DNA from: an uncultured Chloroflexota bacterium
GTDB taxonomy: Bacteria > Chloroflexota > Dehalococcoidia > UBA3495
Length of the DNA: 18,145 nt
Direction: 5' to 3'
Assembly (NCBI GenBank): GCA_913020235.1
Contig: CAJWBT010000010.1
Span: 1-18,145 of the forward strand
Positions 7,761-13,931 of this stretch are shown here, piece after piece. The notes under the pieces were generated by a model, which had not been told where the DNA came from, made no database searches, and saw nothing but the letters and a program-made list of their open reading frames with translations. Every line of letters begins with the position of its first letter. Positions within the stretch are counted from its first letter, which is position 1. A program made the position numbers and the translations under genes.

Positions 7761-8360
7761 TCATGAGTCCCGCTCGCCTTGGGGAGCAAGGCCCCACCAG
7801 AGAGAGCGGACCATGGAACGGACGACCCCCTCTTCGAACTTTCCGCCGTGTACACCCAGTTTCTCGAAGAGAGCAAGGCTGTGTATGGCCGCTACCAGGA
7901 CCAGCACTGCCATGCCCGTATTCCCGGGAGCCACCCGTCCCAGTTTTTGTTGAGCCTCGAGGTATTCCACAAGCCCAAGGCGCAGGCGGGCCAGCGGAGA
8001 CTCGGGGTGTCGCTGGGCGAACTGCTCAAAATCGAAGGATGGATGACTCATCAATGGCAGCAGGATCGGCACCAGTTCCCGGTGGTAGTCCAGCATGCCA
8101 AGTGCAATGCTTTCGAGGTGGCTGAGTACATCGGCGTCGCCCGTCCCACCCCCGAGCAGTTGCTCAACGCTCAAAGGCGGTGGCACCATGGCGGCGAAGA
8201 AGAGATCAGCCTTTGTCGGATAGCGCTGGTAGATCACCGCTTCGGATATCCCGGCGCGGCGGGCGATTTCCCGCGTGGAGGCCCCGATCCCTTTCTCGAC
8301 GAATACGTCTTTCGCGGTGGCCAGGAGTTCTTCGTCCTGGATGATCTTCCGGCGTCCCAT
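7761..8360 (-). CDS. TetR-family transcriptional regulator
   Basis: Protein of 199 residues, normal for the family. The N-terminal DNA-binding domain reads LLATAKDVFVEKGIGASTR, then the helix-turn-helix EIARRAGISEAVIYQRYPTKADLF (about 31-54). The rest is an all-helical ligand/dimer domain of low conservation. A GAGAGG site precedes the ATG. The gene begins 36 bases after the stop of the methyltransferase on the same strand, so the two form an operon. A TetR gene downstream of its target with an inverted repeat over the promoter (9504-9523) suggests self-regulated expression in response to a small ligand; the ligand cannot be guessed. Confidence 0.93.
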   Translation of the reverse strand: MGRRKIIQDEELLATAKDVFVEKGIGASTREIARRAGISEAVIYQRYPTKADLFFAAMVPPPLSVEQLLGGGTGDADVLSHLESIALGMLDYHRELVPILLPLMSHPSFDFEQFAQRHPESPLARLRLGLVEYLEAQQKLGRVAPGNTGMAVLVLVAAIHSLALFEKLGVHGGKFEEGVVRSMVRSLWWGLAPQGERDS

Positions 8361-8396
8361 GTGAACCTCTCCACTCCATCATGCGGGAGCTTGTTG

Positions 8397-9479
8397 TTAC
8401 AGCGGTGAACGTTCCCCTCTGGCCTTCCTACCGTTCAATAATCGCATCAACAAGCGCAGGAAGCCTGCGAGCAACAATAGGATAACACCCGCATGCATCC
8501 CAATCGGGAGTGCCGCTGCAATCCACCACCACGAGATGTCCACGTCTAGGAACCGCAGGGTGAGTGCCACAAGGAAGATGCTCAATCCGGTCAGAGTAAC
8601 GGGGGCGGCCACACCCCAAATGCTGATATGGTGCCCTCTCCTCGCCATTCTTCTCATAGGGGAGGTGGCTGATGCTCCAAAGCCCTCTGAATAGTACTTA
8701 CCCAAGAGAGCTTCGTCCGCCGGGGCATCCACTGCGTCCTTCCGAAGCAGGAACCACGCCAACCCTCGGTCGGAGCCCTCCGATTCCGCTCGGAACCCGG
8801 CCACTTCAAGGGCTCGTCGCCAATACCGGCGAGAGCGAAATTGCAGGAAGATGACCGGACTGAATGTGAGTACAGTCCATATGTTTGGCACGATGACCAT
8901 CAGCAAGAACTCGCCTCCATTGCGAAGGGCACGATAGGTCTCGGCAAGCGCGACGGGGACCTCCTGGGGTTCGAGATGATCTATGGCGTATGAGCTAACC
9001 GCGGCGTCGAAAGATAGGTTGTCGAAGGGGAGACTTCGCAGGTCGCCTTCCTGGATGGTTGCTCGCCGGTAAATCCCCGCAGCCTCAAAGTTCCGCAATG
9101 TTTTGGCCTTGCCGTGGCCCTCGATATAGTCAGCACTGAAATCATCCAGGGCAACGATCTCCGTCTTCGGCCGTTCGAGTCCGACCATGATGGAGGTCCT
9201 CCCTGAACCGCAACCCAAGTCGAGAACCGTTCCACTGCCGCCCGCGAGGAAGCTCGTGACCGGCAGGTGGAGAGGGGCGTTCACGCGGAACACGAATCTT
9301 GAAACGAGGAATCCGGCGAACGCCCACAAGGCCAGAGCCAATAGCGGCAGCCAGACCCAAGCCGGAGCGCCGGCCAGCAAGGCAATTCCAGCGGTCCCCA
9401 GGAACAGGGCGGTGGGGACCAGGTGCCCGTGCGTCCAGACCCATGAGTAGCCGAAGTCTAAAGCCCGTGTAGCACTCAA
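8397..9479 (-). CDS. Class I SAM-dependent methyltransferase with membrane segments at both ends
   Basis: The start is placed at TTG 9479 (360 residues) because GGAGGT lies 6 bases upstream, at 9486-9491. The longer in-frame GTG at 9530 falls inside the promoter, so it cannot be on the transcript. Two hydrophobic segments occupy about residues 20-59. The SAM domain follows: VLDLGCGSGRTS (motif I, about 85-96), ALDDFSADY (acidic end of beta-2), EGDLRSLPF and FDAAVSSYAIDHL, then a YRALRNGGEFLL motif. Two more hydrophobic segments lie at about 288-353, followed by a basic tail. The substrate is unknown; a lipid or hydrophobic quinone-like compound would suit a membrane-anchored enzyme. It is co-transcribed with the TetR gene. 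Confidence 0.85.
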   Translation of the reverse strand: MSATRALDFGYSWVWTHGHLVPTALFLGTAGIALLAGAPAWVWLPLLALALWAFAGFLVSRFVFRVNAPLHLPVTSFLAGGSGTVLDLGCGSGRTSIMVGLERPKTEIVALDDFSADYIEGHGKAKTLRNFEAAGIYRRATIQEGDLRSLPFDNLSFDAAVSSYAIDHLEPQEVPVALAETYRALRNGGEFLLMVIVPNIWTVLTFSPVIFLQFRSRRYWRRALEVAGFRAESEGSDRGLAWFLLRKDAVDAPADEALLGKYYSEGFGASATSPMRRMARRGHHISIWGVAAPVTLTGLSIFLVALTLRFLDVDISWWWIAAALPIGMHAGVILLLLAGFLRLLMRLLNGRKARGERSPL

Positions 9480-9503
9480 CAGCCCACCTCCGTGTAGATA
9501 ATG

Positions 9504-9523
9504 ATAAGTGAGTGCATACTTAT
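9504..9523. promoter_or_regulatory. Candidate operator (inverted repeat) over the methyltransferase-TetR promoter
   Basis: ATAAGT at 9504-9509 and ACTTAT at 9518-9523 form a perfect 6-bp inverted repeat with an 8-base spacer. It covers the 3' edge of the -10 box and the expected transcription start. The size (20 bp) and place suit a TetR-family operator, and the TetR gene is in the same operon. Confidence 0.4.
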
Positions 9524-9549
9524 ATATCACCCAGACTCCCCTTTGTCAA
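9521..9549 (-). promoter_or_regulatory. Near-consensus sigma70 promoter of the methyltransferase-TetR operon
   Basis: On the minus strand a perfect TTGACA (9549-9544) is followed after 17 bases by TATATA (9526-9521). Transcription would begin near 9514, about 35 bases upstream of the TTG start at 9479. It is the best promoter match seen in the window. Confidence 0.75.
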
Positions 9550-9646
9550 GGACAGCCTTTGGTGGCTGGTTGCCTATATCCCACACGGTCCACCATCGTG
9601 GACTCGAACTTCGGTTGCGAAACAGCCCCGCCAGGGTTCAACAGCC

Positions 9647-9850
9647 TCAGCGCCGGGTTTGAACCTGGTCCCACCGCACCGTGGCCACCGTCCCGTCGTC
9701 CAACAGGATGTGGTAGCCCGCTGAATACTCGTCCGGGTAGTCCACGGTCCGCTGGAACACGGCGCTGTCAACGACGCCCTGGCGTCCCTCGCAGTTCCCG
9801 GTGATGATGACCACAGAGTCGCCTCGCTTGAATCGGTAATAGTGGCCCAT
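9647..9850 (-). CDS. Small KOW-motif protein
   Basis: Protein of 67 residues. The KOW motif spans about 8-33: KRGDSVVIITGNCEGRQGVVDS, with the pattern basic-x-GDxVxII.G...G..G.V. A second short beta segment, YHILLDDGTVATVRWDQV, ends the protein. KOW domains occur in ribosomal proteins L24 and L26, NusG and various small RNA- or protein-binding proteins; this one is too short and divergent to be one of those. The frame is open upstream to a TTG inside the palindromic element at 9961-10090, but the ATG at 9850 gives a start right at the domain and is preferred, although no good Shine-Dalgarno site is present. It stands alone on the minus strand. The domain call is fair; the function is unknown. 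Confidence 0.6.
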   Translation of the reverse strand: MGHYYRFKRGDSVVIITGNCEGRQGVVDSAVFQRTVDYPDEYSAGYHILLDDGTVATVRWDQVQTRR

Positions 9851-10431
9851 GTCGGGGACCGTAGAGAATGGGCATGCGGGTTGGCAAGAAATGGGTGTCA
9901 GTGGCAGGGCGTCGGTATTTGAACCAGCTACGAGGCCCGGAGGCCACGCCGAAGGACACCAGTACTCAGTCAACTTGGTGTTGACAAGCTGTCATTCCGA
10001 GGAGCGGAGCGACGAGGAATCTCATTGCCACGCTGAGATTCTTCGCTTCGCTCAGAAGGACATTTCGCAGATTCAAGTTGACTGAGTACTAGCATCGTCC
10101 GGCGCCTGCTGACGGCCAGTGACGATGCAGGAGGGGGAGAATCACTACCACCGGTGCCTCGTTCCGGAAAGGAGCGTCCCAGCGCCATAGTGCTTCCTGC
10201 CACAGGTGTTCCTGATAGAATAGGGCCAGGTGTTTGCTGCCTGGCCACTGGGTCCGGAGCGGCGCGGACCGCCCTGGCGCTCCTCCTCGCGTTGGCAGGC
10301 CGGGGCTACGTTCGGCCTCCCATCAAGGGTCTGCCGGGCCGCCACTTAAGTCGACACCTGCGCCCACCGCCGGCAAGTCTGATAGGCTTGGAGCGAGGTG
10401 CGCGGAACACCGGAGCGGGGTGCCTTTGGTG
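9851..10431. other. Intergenic region with a nested palindromic element
   Basis: These 581 bases between the KOW gene and the CopD-like gene contain the 130-bp nested palindrome at 9961-10090. Right after it is an 8-bp inverted repeat, GCATCGTC (10092-10099) and GACGATGC (10121-10128). A plus-strand frame continues upstream of the CopD-like gene to 10234, but its translation is low-complexity and unlike a protein, so it is not called. No convincing promoter was found. Confidence 0.4.
9961..10090. mobile_element. MITE-like nested palindromic element, copy 1
   Basis: A perfect 17-bp inverted repeat bounds the element: 9961-9977 and 10074-10090. Inside is a second, imperfect palindrome whose left arm (9991-10022, beginning GTCATTCCGAGGAGCG) and right arm (10036-10062, ending AGAAGGACA) belong to the GTCATTCCGAGCGAAGCG...GAATCT intergenic repeat type known from Dehalococcoidia and other bacteria. 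The left arm matches copy 2 at 11892-11923 with one mismatch in 32. The terminal AGTACT is self-complementary, so it could also be a 6-bp target duplication. No transposase is present; any mobilisation would be in trans. Confidence 0.6.
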
Positions 10432-10932
10432 ATGCTCTACAAAGCCGCCGTTTTCATTCACATCCTTTCCGCCATCATCTGGGTGGGCGGGACGCTGTTC
10501 CTGGTAATAGTGATGGTTCCCTTGTCCCGCAGGGAAATGGGCGCCTCCGGGCGGGGGCTCATCTTGCTGAGGCAGGCAGCCCGAAGATTCGTGCCGGTGG
10601 CGTGGGCGTCGATAGTGTTGCTGGTGGTGACCGGTATCTTTCTGGCCTGGGACCACTGGGGCATACGTCCGGGCAACTTTTTCACCTCCGGCGGCCACTT
10701 CCTTCGCACGCTTCAGGCCAAGACGGGGCTTGCCGTCCTGGTGATTGGGCTGAGCCTGTTCCACGACTTCGTCCTGGGCCCTCGCGTCGTCAGGCAGCTT
10801 GAGAGCCGTAGCGGCTCCGGAGATGCACCCGCTTCCATCTGGGGAAGACGGCTGCTGCTGGTGCTGGCCAGGGTGAACCTGGTCCTGGTCCTGGCTATCC
10901 TTTTCCTGGCGGTCAGTTTGACCCGGCCATAG
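10432..10932 (+). CDS. CopD-like integral membrane protein
   Basis: Protein of 166 residues with about four hydrophobic helices: AVFIHILSAIIWVGGTLFLVIVMVP (7-31), WASIVLLVVTGIFLAW, KTGLAVLVIGLSLFHDFVLGP and a C-terminal LLLVLARVNLVLVLAILFLAV. The first helix has the HxxxxxxWVGG pattern (H10, W17, G19-G20) seen in CopD-domain and related heme- or copper-linked membrane proteins. The start is the ATG at 10432, or the GTG one codon earlier; a GGGGTG lies about 6 bases before the GTG. The longer frame to 10234 would add 66 Pro/Gly/Arg-rich residues and is rejected. It is isolated, with convergent neighbours. Function beyond membrane location is not known. Confidence 0.75.
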   Translation: MLYKAAVFIHILSAIIWVGGTLFLVIVMVPLSRREMGASGRGLILLRQAARRFVPVAWASIVLLVVTGIFLAWDHWGIRPGNFFTSGGHFLRTLQAKTGLAVLVIGLSLFHDFVLGPRVVRQLESRSGSGDAPASIWGRRLLLVLARVNLVLVLAILFLAVSLTRP

Positions 10933-10970
10933 GGTCCGCCAAAGGAACACCTGGGTCTTCTTGAAAGGGC

Positions 10971-11008
10971 CTGGGGGAACATCGCCTTCGCAAATGAAGA
11001 TCCCCCAG
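10971..11008. terminator. Hairpin between convergent genes
   Basis: CTGGGGGA (10971-10978) pairs perfectly with TCCCCCAG (11001-11008), with an inner CTTC/GAAG (10986-10989 and 10996-10999). It sits between the convergent CopD-like and SDR genes and could end transcription from both sides, but neither side has a T-run. Confidence 0.35.
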
Positions 11009-11024
11009 AGTGGTTCGACGCCTA

Positions 11025-11801
11025 TCAGCCAGGAAAGCCGATCAAATGCAGGCCGCCATCGACGATAAAGGTCTGCCCGGTCATGTGCTCCGCTCCCTCA
11101 AGCAGCCAGACCACCGGCTCGGCCACCGCTTCCGGTGTGCCTGCTGCCTTCAATGGGGCGCCCTCGCCGACCCGGACAACTTTCGCCCGGTATCGCTCGT
11201 CTCCCAGGACATCCCACCACCACCGGGTGCGCATGAACCCAGGGCACACCGAGTTGACCCGGATTTCAGGGCCCAGGGCGCGGGCCAGGGACATGGTCAT
11301 GGTGTTCAGCGCGCCCTTGGAGGCGGCGTAGGCGATGGAGCTGCCGCTCCCGGTGATCCCGGAGGTCGACGAAACGTTTACGATAGCTCCCTTCCCCTGG
11401 GCTTTCATCTGGGGAGCCACCGCCCGGGCCATCTGGAATGGGCCAACCACGTTTACGGCGCATAGATCGAGGAAATCATCGGCTGAAAGGGCTTCCAGGT
11501 CCTCAAGATTCACAAACCTGGAGCGCCCGGCATTGTTGACCAGACCGTCGATCCTCCCCCATTTCGCGATGGTCTGAGACGCCATGCGGCGGCAATCTTC
11601 ATCGACCGACACGTCGGCCCGGCAAAGCAACGTCTCCGCTCCAAGCTTCTCGCACGCCTCGACCGTAGCCCGGGCCTCGGCCTCGCTCCGGCTGTAGTTG
11701 ATCACGACCCTGGCGCCTTTGGACGAGAGACGCTTCGCCACGGCGGCGCCCAGCCCCGTTCCCGAGCCGGTGACGATCACCGCGGCTCCTTCTAGGTCCA
11801 T
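11025..11801 (-). CDS. Short-chain dehydrogenase/reductase (FabG-like SDR)
   Basis: Protein of 258 residues. The ATG at 11801 is preferred to one 12 codons upstream because AGGAGGG lies 4 bases before it and the fold begins at once. Motifs are complete: TGSGTGLG (11-18), INYSRSEAEAR after beta-2 (the basic residue suits NADPH), ADVSVDED, NNAG (89-92), SSTSG with S145, YAASK (Y158, K162), NSVCPGFMRT, and FIVDGG near the C-terminus. It is a canonical classical SDR, unlike the SDR at 1521. It lies downstream of the AhpD-like gene on the same strand, separated by the second palindromic element, so it may be co-transcribed with it. The substrate is not deducible. Confidence 0.93.
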   Translation of the reverse strand: MDLEGAAVIVTGSGTGLGAAVAKRLSSKGARVVINYSRSEAEARATVEACEKLGAETLLCRADVSVDEDCRRMASQTIAKWGRIDGLVNNAGRSRFVNLEDLEALSADDFLDLCAVNVVGPFQMARAVAPQMKAQGKGAIVNVSSTSGITGSGSSIAYAASKGALNTMTMSLARALGPEIRVNSVCPGFMRTRWWWDVLGDERYRAKVVRVGEGAPLKAAGTPEAVAEPVVWLLEGAEHMTGQTFIVDGGLHLIGFPG

Positions 11802-11873
11802 GGGTCCCTCCTCTTCTGAAACTGTCTGGCCCCGCATGCTTGCCGATCATTGCACAATGGCGGCTCACTACCG

Positions 11874-12019
11874 GGGCCTTGCCCCAAAACCGTCATTCCG
11901 AGGAGCGAAGCGACGAGGAATCTGGTGCGGGGTTGCTCCATGGCAACCTTGACCCATCACCCCAGACCCCTCGCTTCACTCGGGGTGACATATTCCAGGG
12001 TGCTTTTGGGGCAAGGCCC
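11874..12019. mobile_element. MITE-like nested palindromic element, copy 2
   Basis: A perfect 16-bp inverted repeat bounds the element: GGGCCTTGCCCCAAAA at 11874-11889 and its complement at 12004-12019. Inside, a left arm at 11892-11923 (GTCATTCCGAGGAGCG...) and a right arm at 11964-11990 (ending CGGGGTGACA) form an imperfect palindrome. The left arm matches copy 1 at 9991-10022 in 31 of 32 bases, whereas the outer repeats of the two copies are unrelated. It lies between the AhpD-like gene and the SDR. Confidence 0.6.
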
Positions 12020-12091
12020 AACACCGGCAATGGCCGGCCCCACGGCATTGGGGGATCTTGGTGACTGCTCACGGCACTCGATCCGTTAACC

Positions 12092-12490
12092 TCAACCATA
12101 CCAGGGCTTCTCGTCTGGTTCGATTTGCAGGCCCTCCACGAACTTGTTGAGACCGCTGAACAGATCGACCACGGCGATCAGCTCAACAATCCCTTCCTCG
12201 TCCAGCCCCAACTCCCGCGCCGCGGAAGTATGCACGCCGACTCAATAGTCACAGCCGTTCACCGCGGAGACGGCAACGGCTATGATCTCCTTCGTCCTTC
12301 TGTCGAGCTTGCCCGGTCCCATGACCGCCTGGCTTTTATTCAAGCTCGCCTCCAGGAAGTCGGGTTTGGCGGCCATGGCTCTATAGAGATTGGGAACAAA
12401 ATCGATGTTGAGCCGGGCTTTGATATCCTCGAAGATCTCTTTGACCTTCCCAGTAGCTTCCTCTTCGGCAATCAAGTTGACTGAGGCCAC
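12092..12490 (-). CDS. AhpD/carboxymuconolactone decarboxylase-family protein, probable selenoprotein (in-frame TGA = Sec83)
   Basis: GTG start at 12490 with AAGGAG 7 bases upstream (12498-12503). Residues 1-82 end in EIIAVAVSAVNGCDY, then TGA (12244-12242), then VGVHTSAARELGLDEEG and LIAVVDLFSGLNKFVEG through to a TGA stop at 12094-12092, 132 residues in all. AhpD proteins have E-x11-CxxC-xxx-H; here E68, C80, TGA83 and H87 fit exactly, with TGA in place of the second, catalytic Cys. The continued family-like sequence after the TGA and a hairpin at 12211-12229 argue for selenocysteine insertion. AhpD-like proteins reduce peroxides or peroxiredoxin partners through this dithiol; a selenol would be more reactive. 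The alternatives are a recent nonsense mutation or a sequencing error. A conventional call would stop at residue 82 and lose the active site. Confidence 0.82.
12211..12229 (-). promoter_or_regulatory. Candidate bacterial SECIS hairpin
   Basis: In the mRNA, ACUUCCG pairs with CGGGAGU (7 pairs, one G-U) around the loop CGGCG. Nineteen bases separate the TGA (ending at 12242) from the first loop base (12222). The published bacterial SECIS description asks for a G among the first two loop bases and 16-37 bases from UGA to the loop; both hold. The region is coding, as bacterial SECIS elements are. Confidence 0.55.
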
Positions 12491-12614
12491 GCCGATACTC
12501 CTTCCCGAGAATGTGGCGGACGGCGCCGGCGACCAACGCAGCCCGTTTGTAACAGGACCTCAATGGCGATCAACGCCTGAGCCTGACTCAAGCTACCACA
12601 CCATCCAGGTCCAT

Positions 12615-12652
12615 GCCAGCCGGGATTCCGTCCGGACACCGGACCGGCAGGC
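12615..12652 (-). terminator. GC-rich hairpin just after the second MFS gene
   Basis: GTCCGG (12630-12635) and CCGGAC (12639-12644) form a tight inner hairpin, and GCCAGCCGG (12615-12623) nearly pairs with CCGGCAGGC (12644-12652). It starts about 10 bases after the MFS stop. There is no T-run, so it may attenuate rather than end transcription toward the AhpD-like gene. Confidence 0.3.
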
Positions 12653-12662
12653 CCATGTTTGG

Positions 12663-13931
12663 CTACACCTTTACCGCCGCGATCATACCCGCGGATACCA
12701 ACCTGGTCCCGGCCATGGCCAGGAATACGATGGGCCACGGGCTCCCGGCCATGTCCAGCAGGACGCTGAAGACAATGGCCTGCGCCCCGGCATACAGGTA
12801 TCCGTGGGCGTCCAGCAGCCCCGAAGAGGTGCCGGCCATGCGCCGTCCGCCGAGGTCTGCCGCGATCGTCACCATGGGAGACATCCCGATGGCCAACCCA
12901 CCGATCAGGAGCAGGGCCGCCCCCAGAGAGACGTTGACCGGCGGCGCAAAGGCGATGACGGCCAGCGTCGCCGCACTGACTCCGCAAGAGGCGATAACCA
13001 TGGGACGGCGGGCGCCGTGCAGCAACCGGTCGGAGATGATTCCGGCCAGGGGCGGCGCCAGCAAGTATCCCAGGGGCAGCAAGACGGTCAGCAGCAGGGT
13101 GGACTCGATGCTCAGGCCGCCTTTCTCGAAGTAGTAGATCGGCACCCAGGTCATCAGCCCGTGTTTCACCACGTTCTCCAACCCTTTCACATGGCAGGCC
13201 AGTTGGAACCGGGGGTTGGAGAGGAGGAACTTGTACGGCCCCAGCCCCTGGAACCGCTCGGGAGGCAGCGCCTCGGGCCCGGCCGACACCTCATCCTCTT
13301 CCACATAATCGGGCAACCCTACGTCGGATGGCCGGTCCCGGGTTACCAGGTAGAAGACCACTCCCAGGACGACGATGATCAGCGGCGGAAAACGAAAGGC
13401 GGCCCTCCAGCCGAACTCGGCCCCCACCCAACCGGCGATCCACCACACCAAGAGCATCGACCCGCCCGCCGCCGTCAGCAGAACACCGAAAGCCATCCCC
13501 CGGTCCCGCCGGGGCCACCACTGGGAGATCATGCTGGCGCCGGGAGGGAAACAGGCGGCGTTGGTGAACCCGGCGAGGGCCCACGGGATGGCCAGGGTCA
13601 GCGCGGAGTTACCGAAGCTGGTAACCCAGTTGAACACCGTGGTCAGCACCGCCCCCAGCAGCACCCAGATGCGCAGGCCGTAGGTTTCGGCCAGCCTCCC
13701 GTGCATCACGTCTCCCAGCATGAAGCCCCACAGCAGCGCCGCGTTGATCAGGCCGATCTCGATGTGGCTGAGCATCAGCTCCTGCTTGACCAGAGGCGCC
13801 ACCGGCCAGAAGTTGAACCGGCCCAGATATAAGAACAGATAGAAACCGCTGAAGCCCAGCAGGACCCGCCACTTCCAGACGTGGTAGCTCCGGGGCAGGT
13901 CGGAGTATTTCACCGCTGCCTGGCCGCTCAT
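12663..13931 (-). CDS. MFS transporter (organophosphate/anion antiporter-like)
   Basis: Protein of 422 residues with about 12 hydrophobic helices. The N-terminus has YLGRFNFWPVAPLVKQE followed by LSHIEIGLINAALLWGFMLGDVMHGRLAETYG, the layout of the first two helices and the A-motif loop in GlpT-like antiporters; PRRDRGMAFGVLLTAAGG and RPSDVGLPD follow. A central loop (EEDEVSAGPEALPPERF) joins the two halves. The ATG at 13931 overlaps the previous gene's TGA as ATGA, so translation is coupled; GGAG lies upstream. The open frame extends far upstream in another gene's territory, but only this start gives a real protein. The substrate is unknown; an organic anion is likely. Confidence 0.88.
   Translation of the reverse strand: MSGQAAVKYSDLPRSYHVWKWRVLLGFSGFYLFLYLGRFNFWPVAPLVKQELMLSHIEIGLINAALLWGFMLGDVMHGRLAETYGLRIWVLLGAVLTTVFNWVTSFGNSALTLAIPWALAGFTNAACFPPGASMISQWWPRRDRGMAFGVLLTAAGGSMLLVWWIAGWVGAEFGWRAAFRFPPLIIVVLGVVFYLVTRDRPSDVGLPDYVEEDEVSAGPEALPPERFQGLGPYKFLLSNPRFQLACHVKGLENVVKHGLMTWVPIYYFEKGGLSIESTLLLTVLLPLGYLLAPPLAGIISDRLLHGARRPMVIASCGVSAATLAVIAFAPPVNVSLGAALLLIGGLAIGMSPMVTIAADLGGRRMAGTSSGLLDAHGYLYAGAQAIVFSVLLDMAGSPWPIVFLAMAGTRLVSAGMIAAVKV

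Noticed and set aside
9590..9935. tRNA-like T-loop strings (such as GGTTCAAA and GGTTCGAG look-alikes) on the minus strand
   Set aside because: No matching T-stem, anticodon arm or acceptor stem could be drawn, and part of it codes the end of the KOW protein.
10234..10431. 66-codon upstream extension of the CopD-like gene
   Set aside because: The translation is Gly/Pro/Arg-rich and unlike a protein; the membrane helix and a better start begin at 10429-10432.
12092..12244. Reading the AhpD-like gene as a plain pseudogene
   Set aside because: Everything else is intact: start, Shine-Dalgarno site, frame and the family pattern on both sides of the TGA. The TGA also sits precisely at the Cys most often replaced by Sec. 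It remains an alternative if no Sec machinery exists.
12471..12485. A 14-bp match (TCAAGTTGACTGAG) between the AhpD-like gene start and the end of the element at 10073-10086
   Set aside because: One shared 14-mer is about what chance gives in an 18-kb window, and here it is coding sequence at the N-terminus of a conserved protein.
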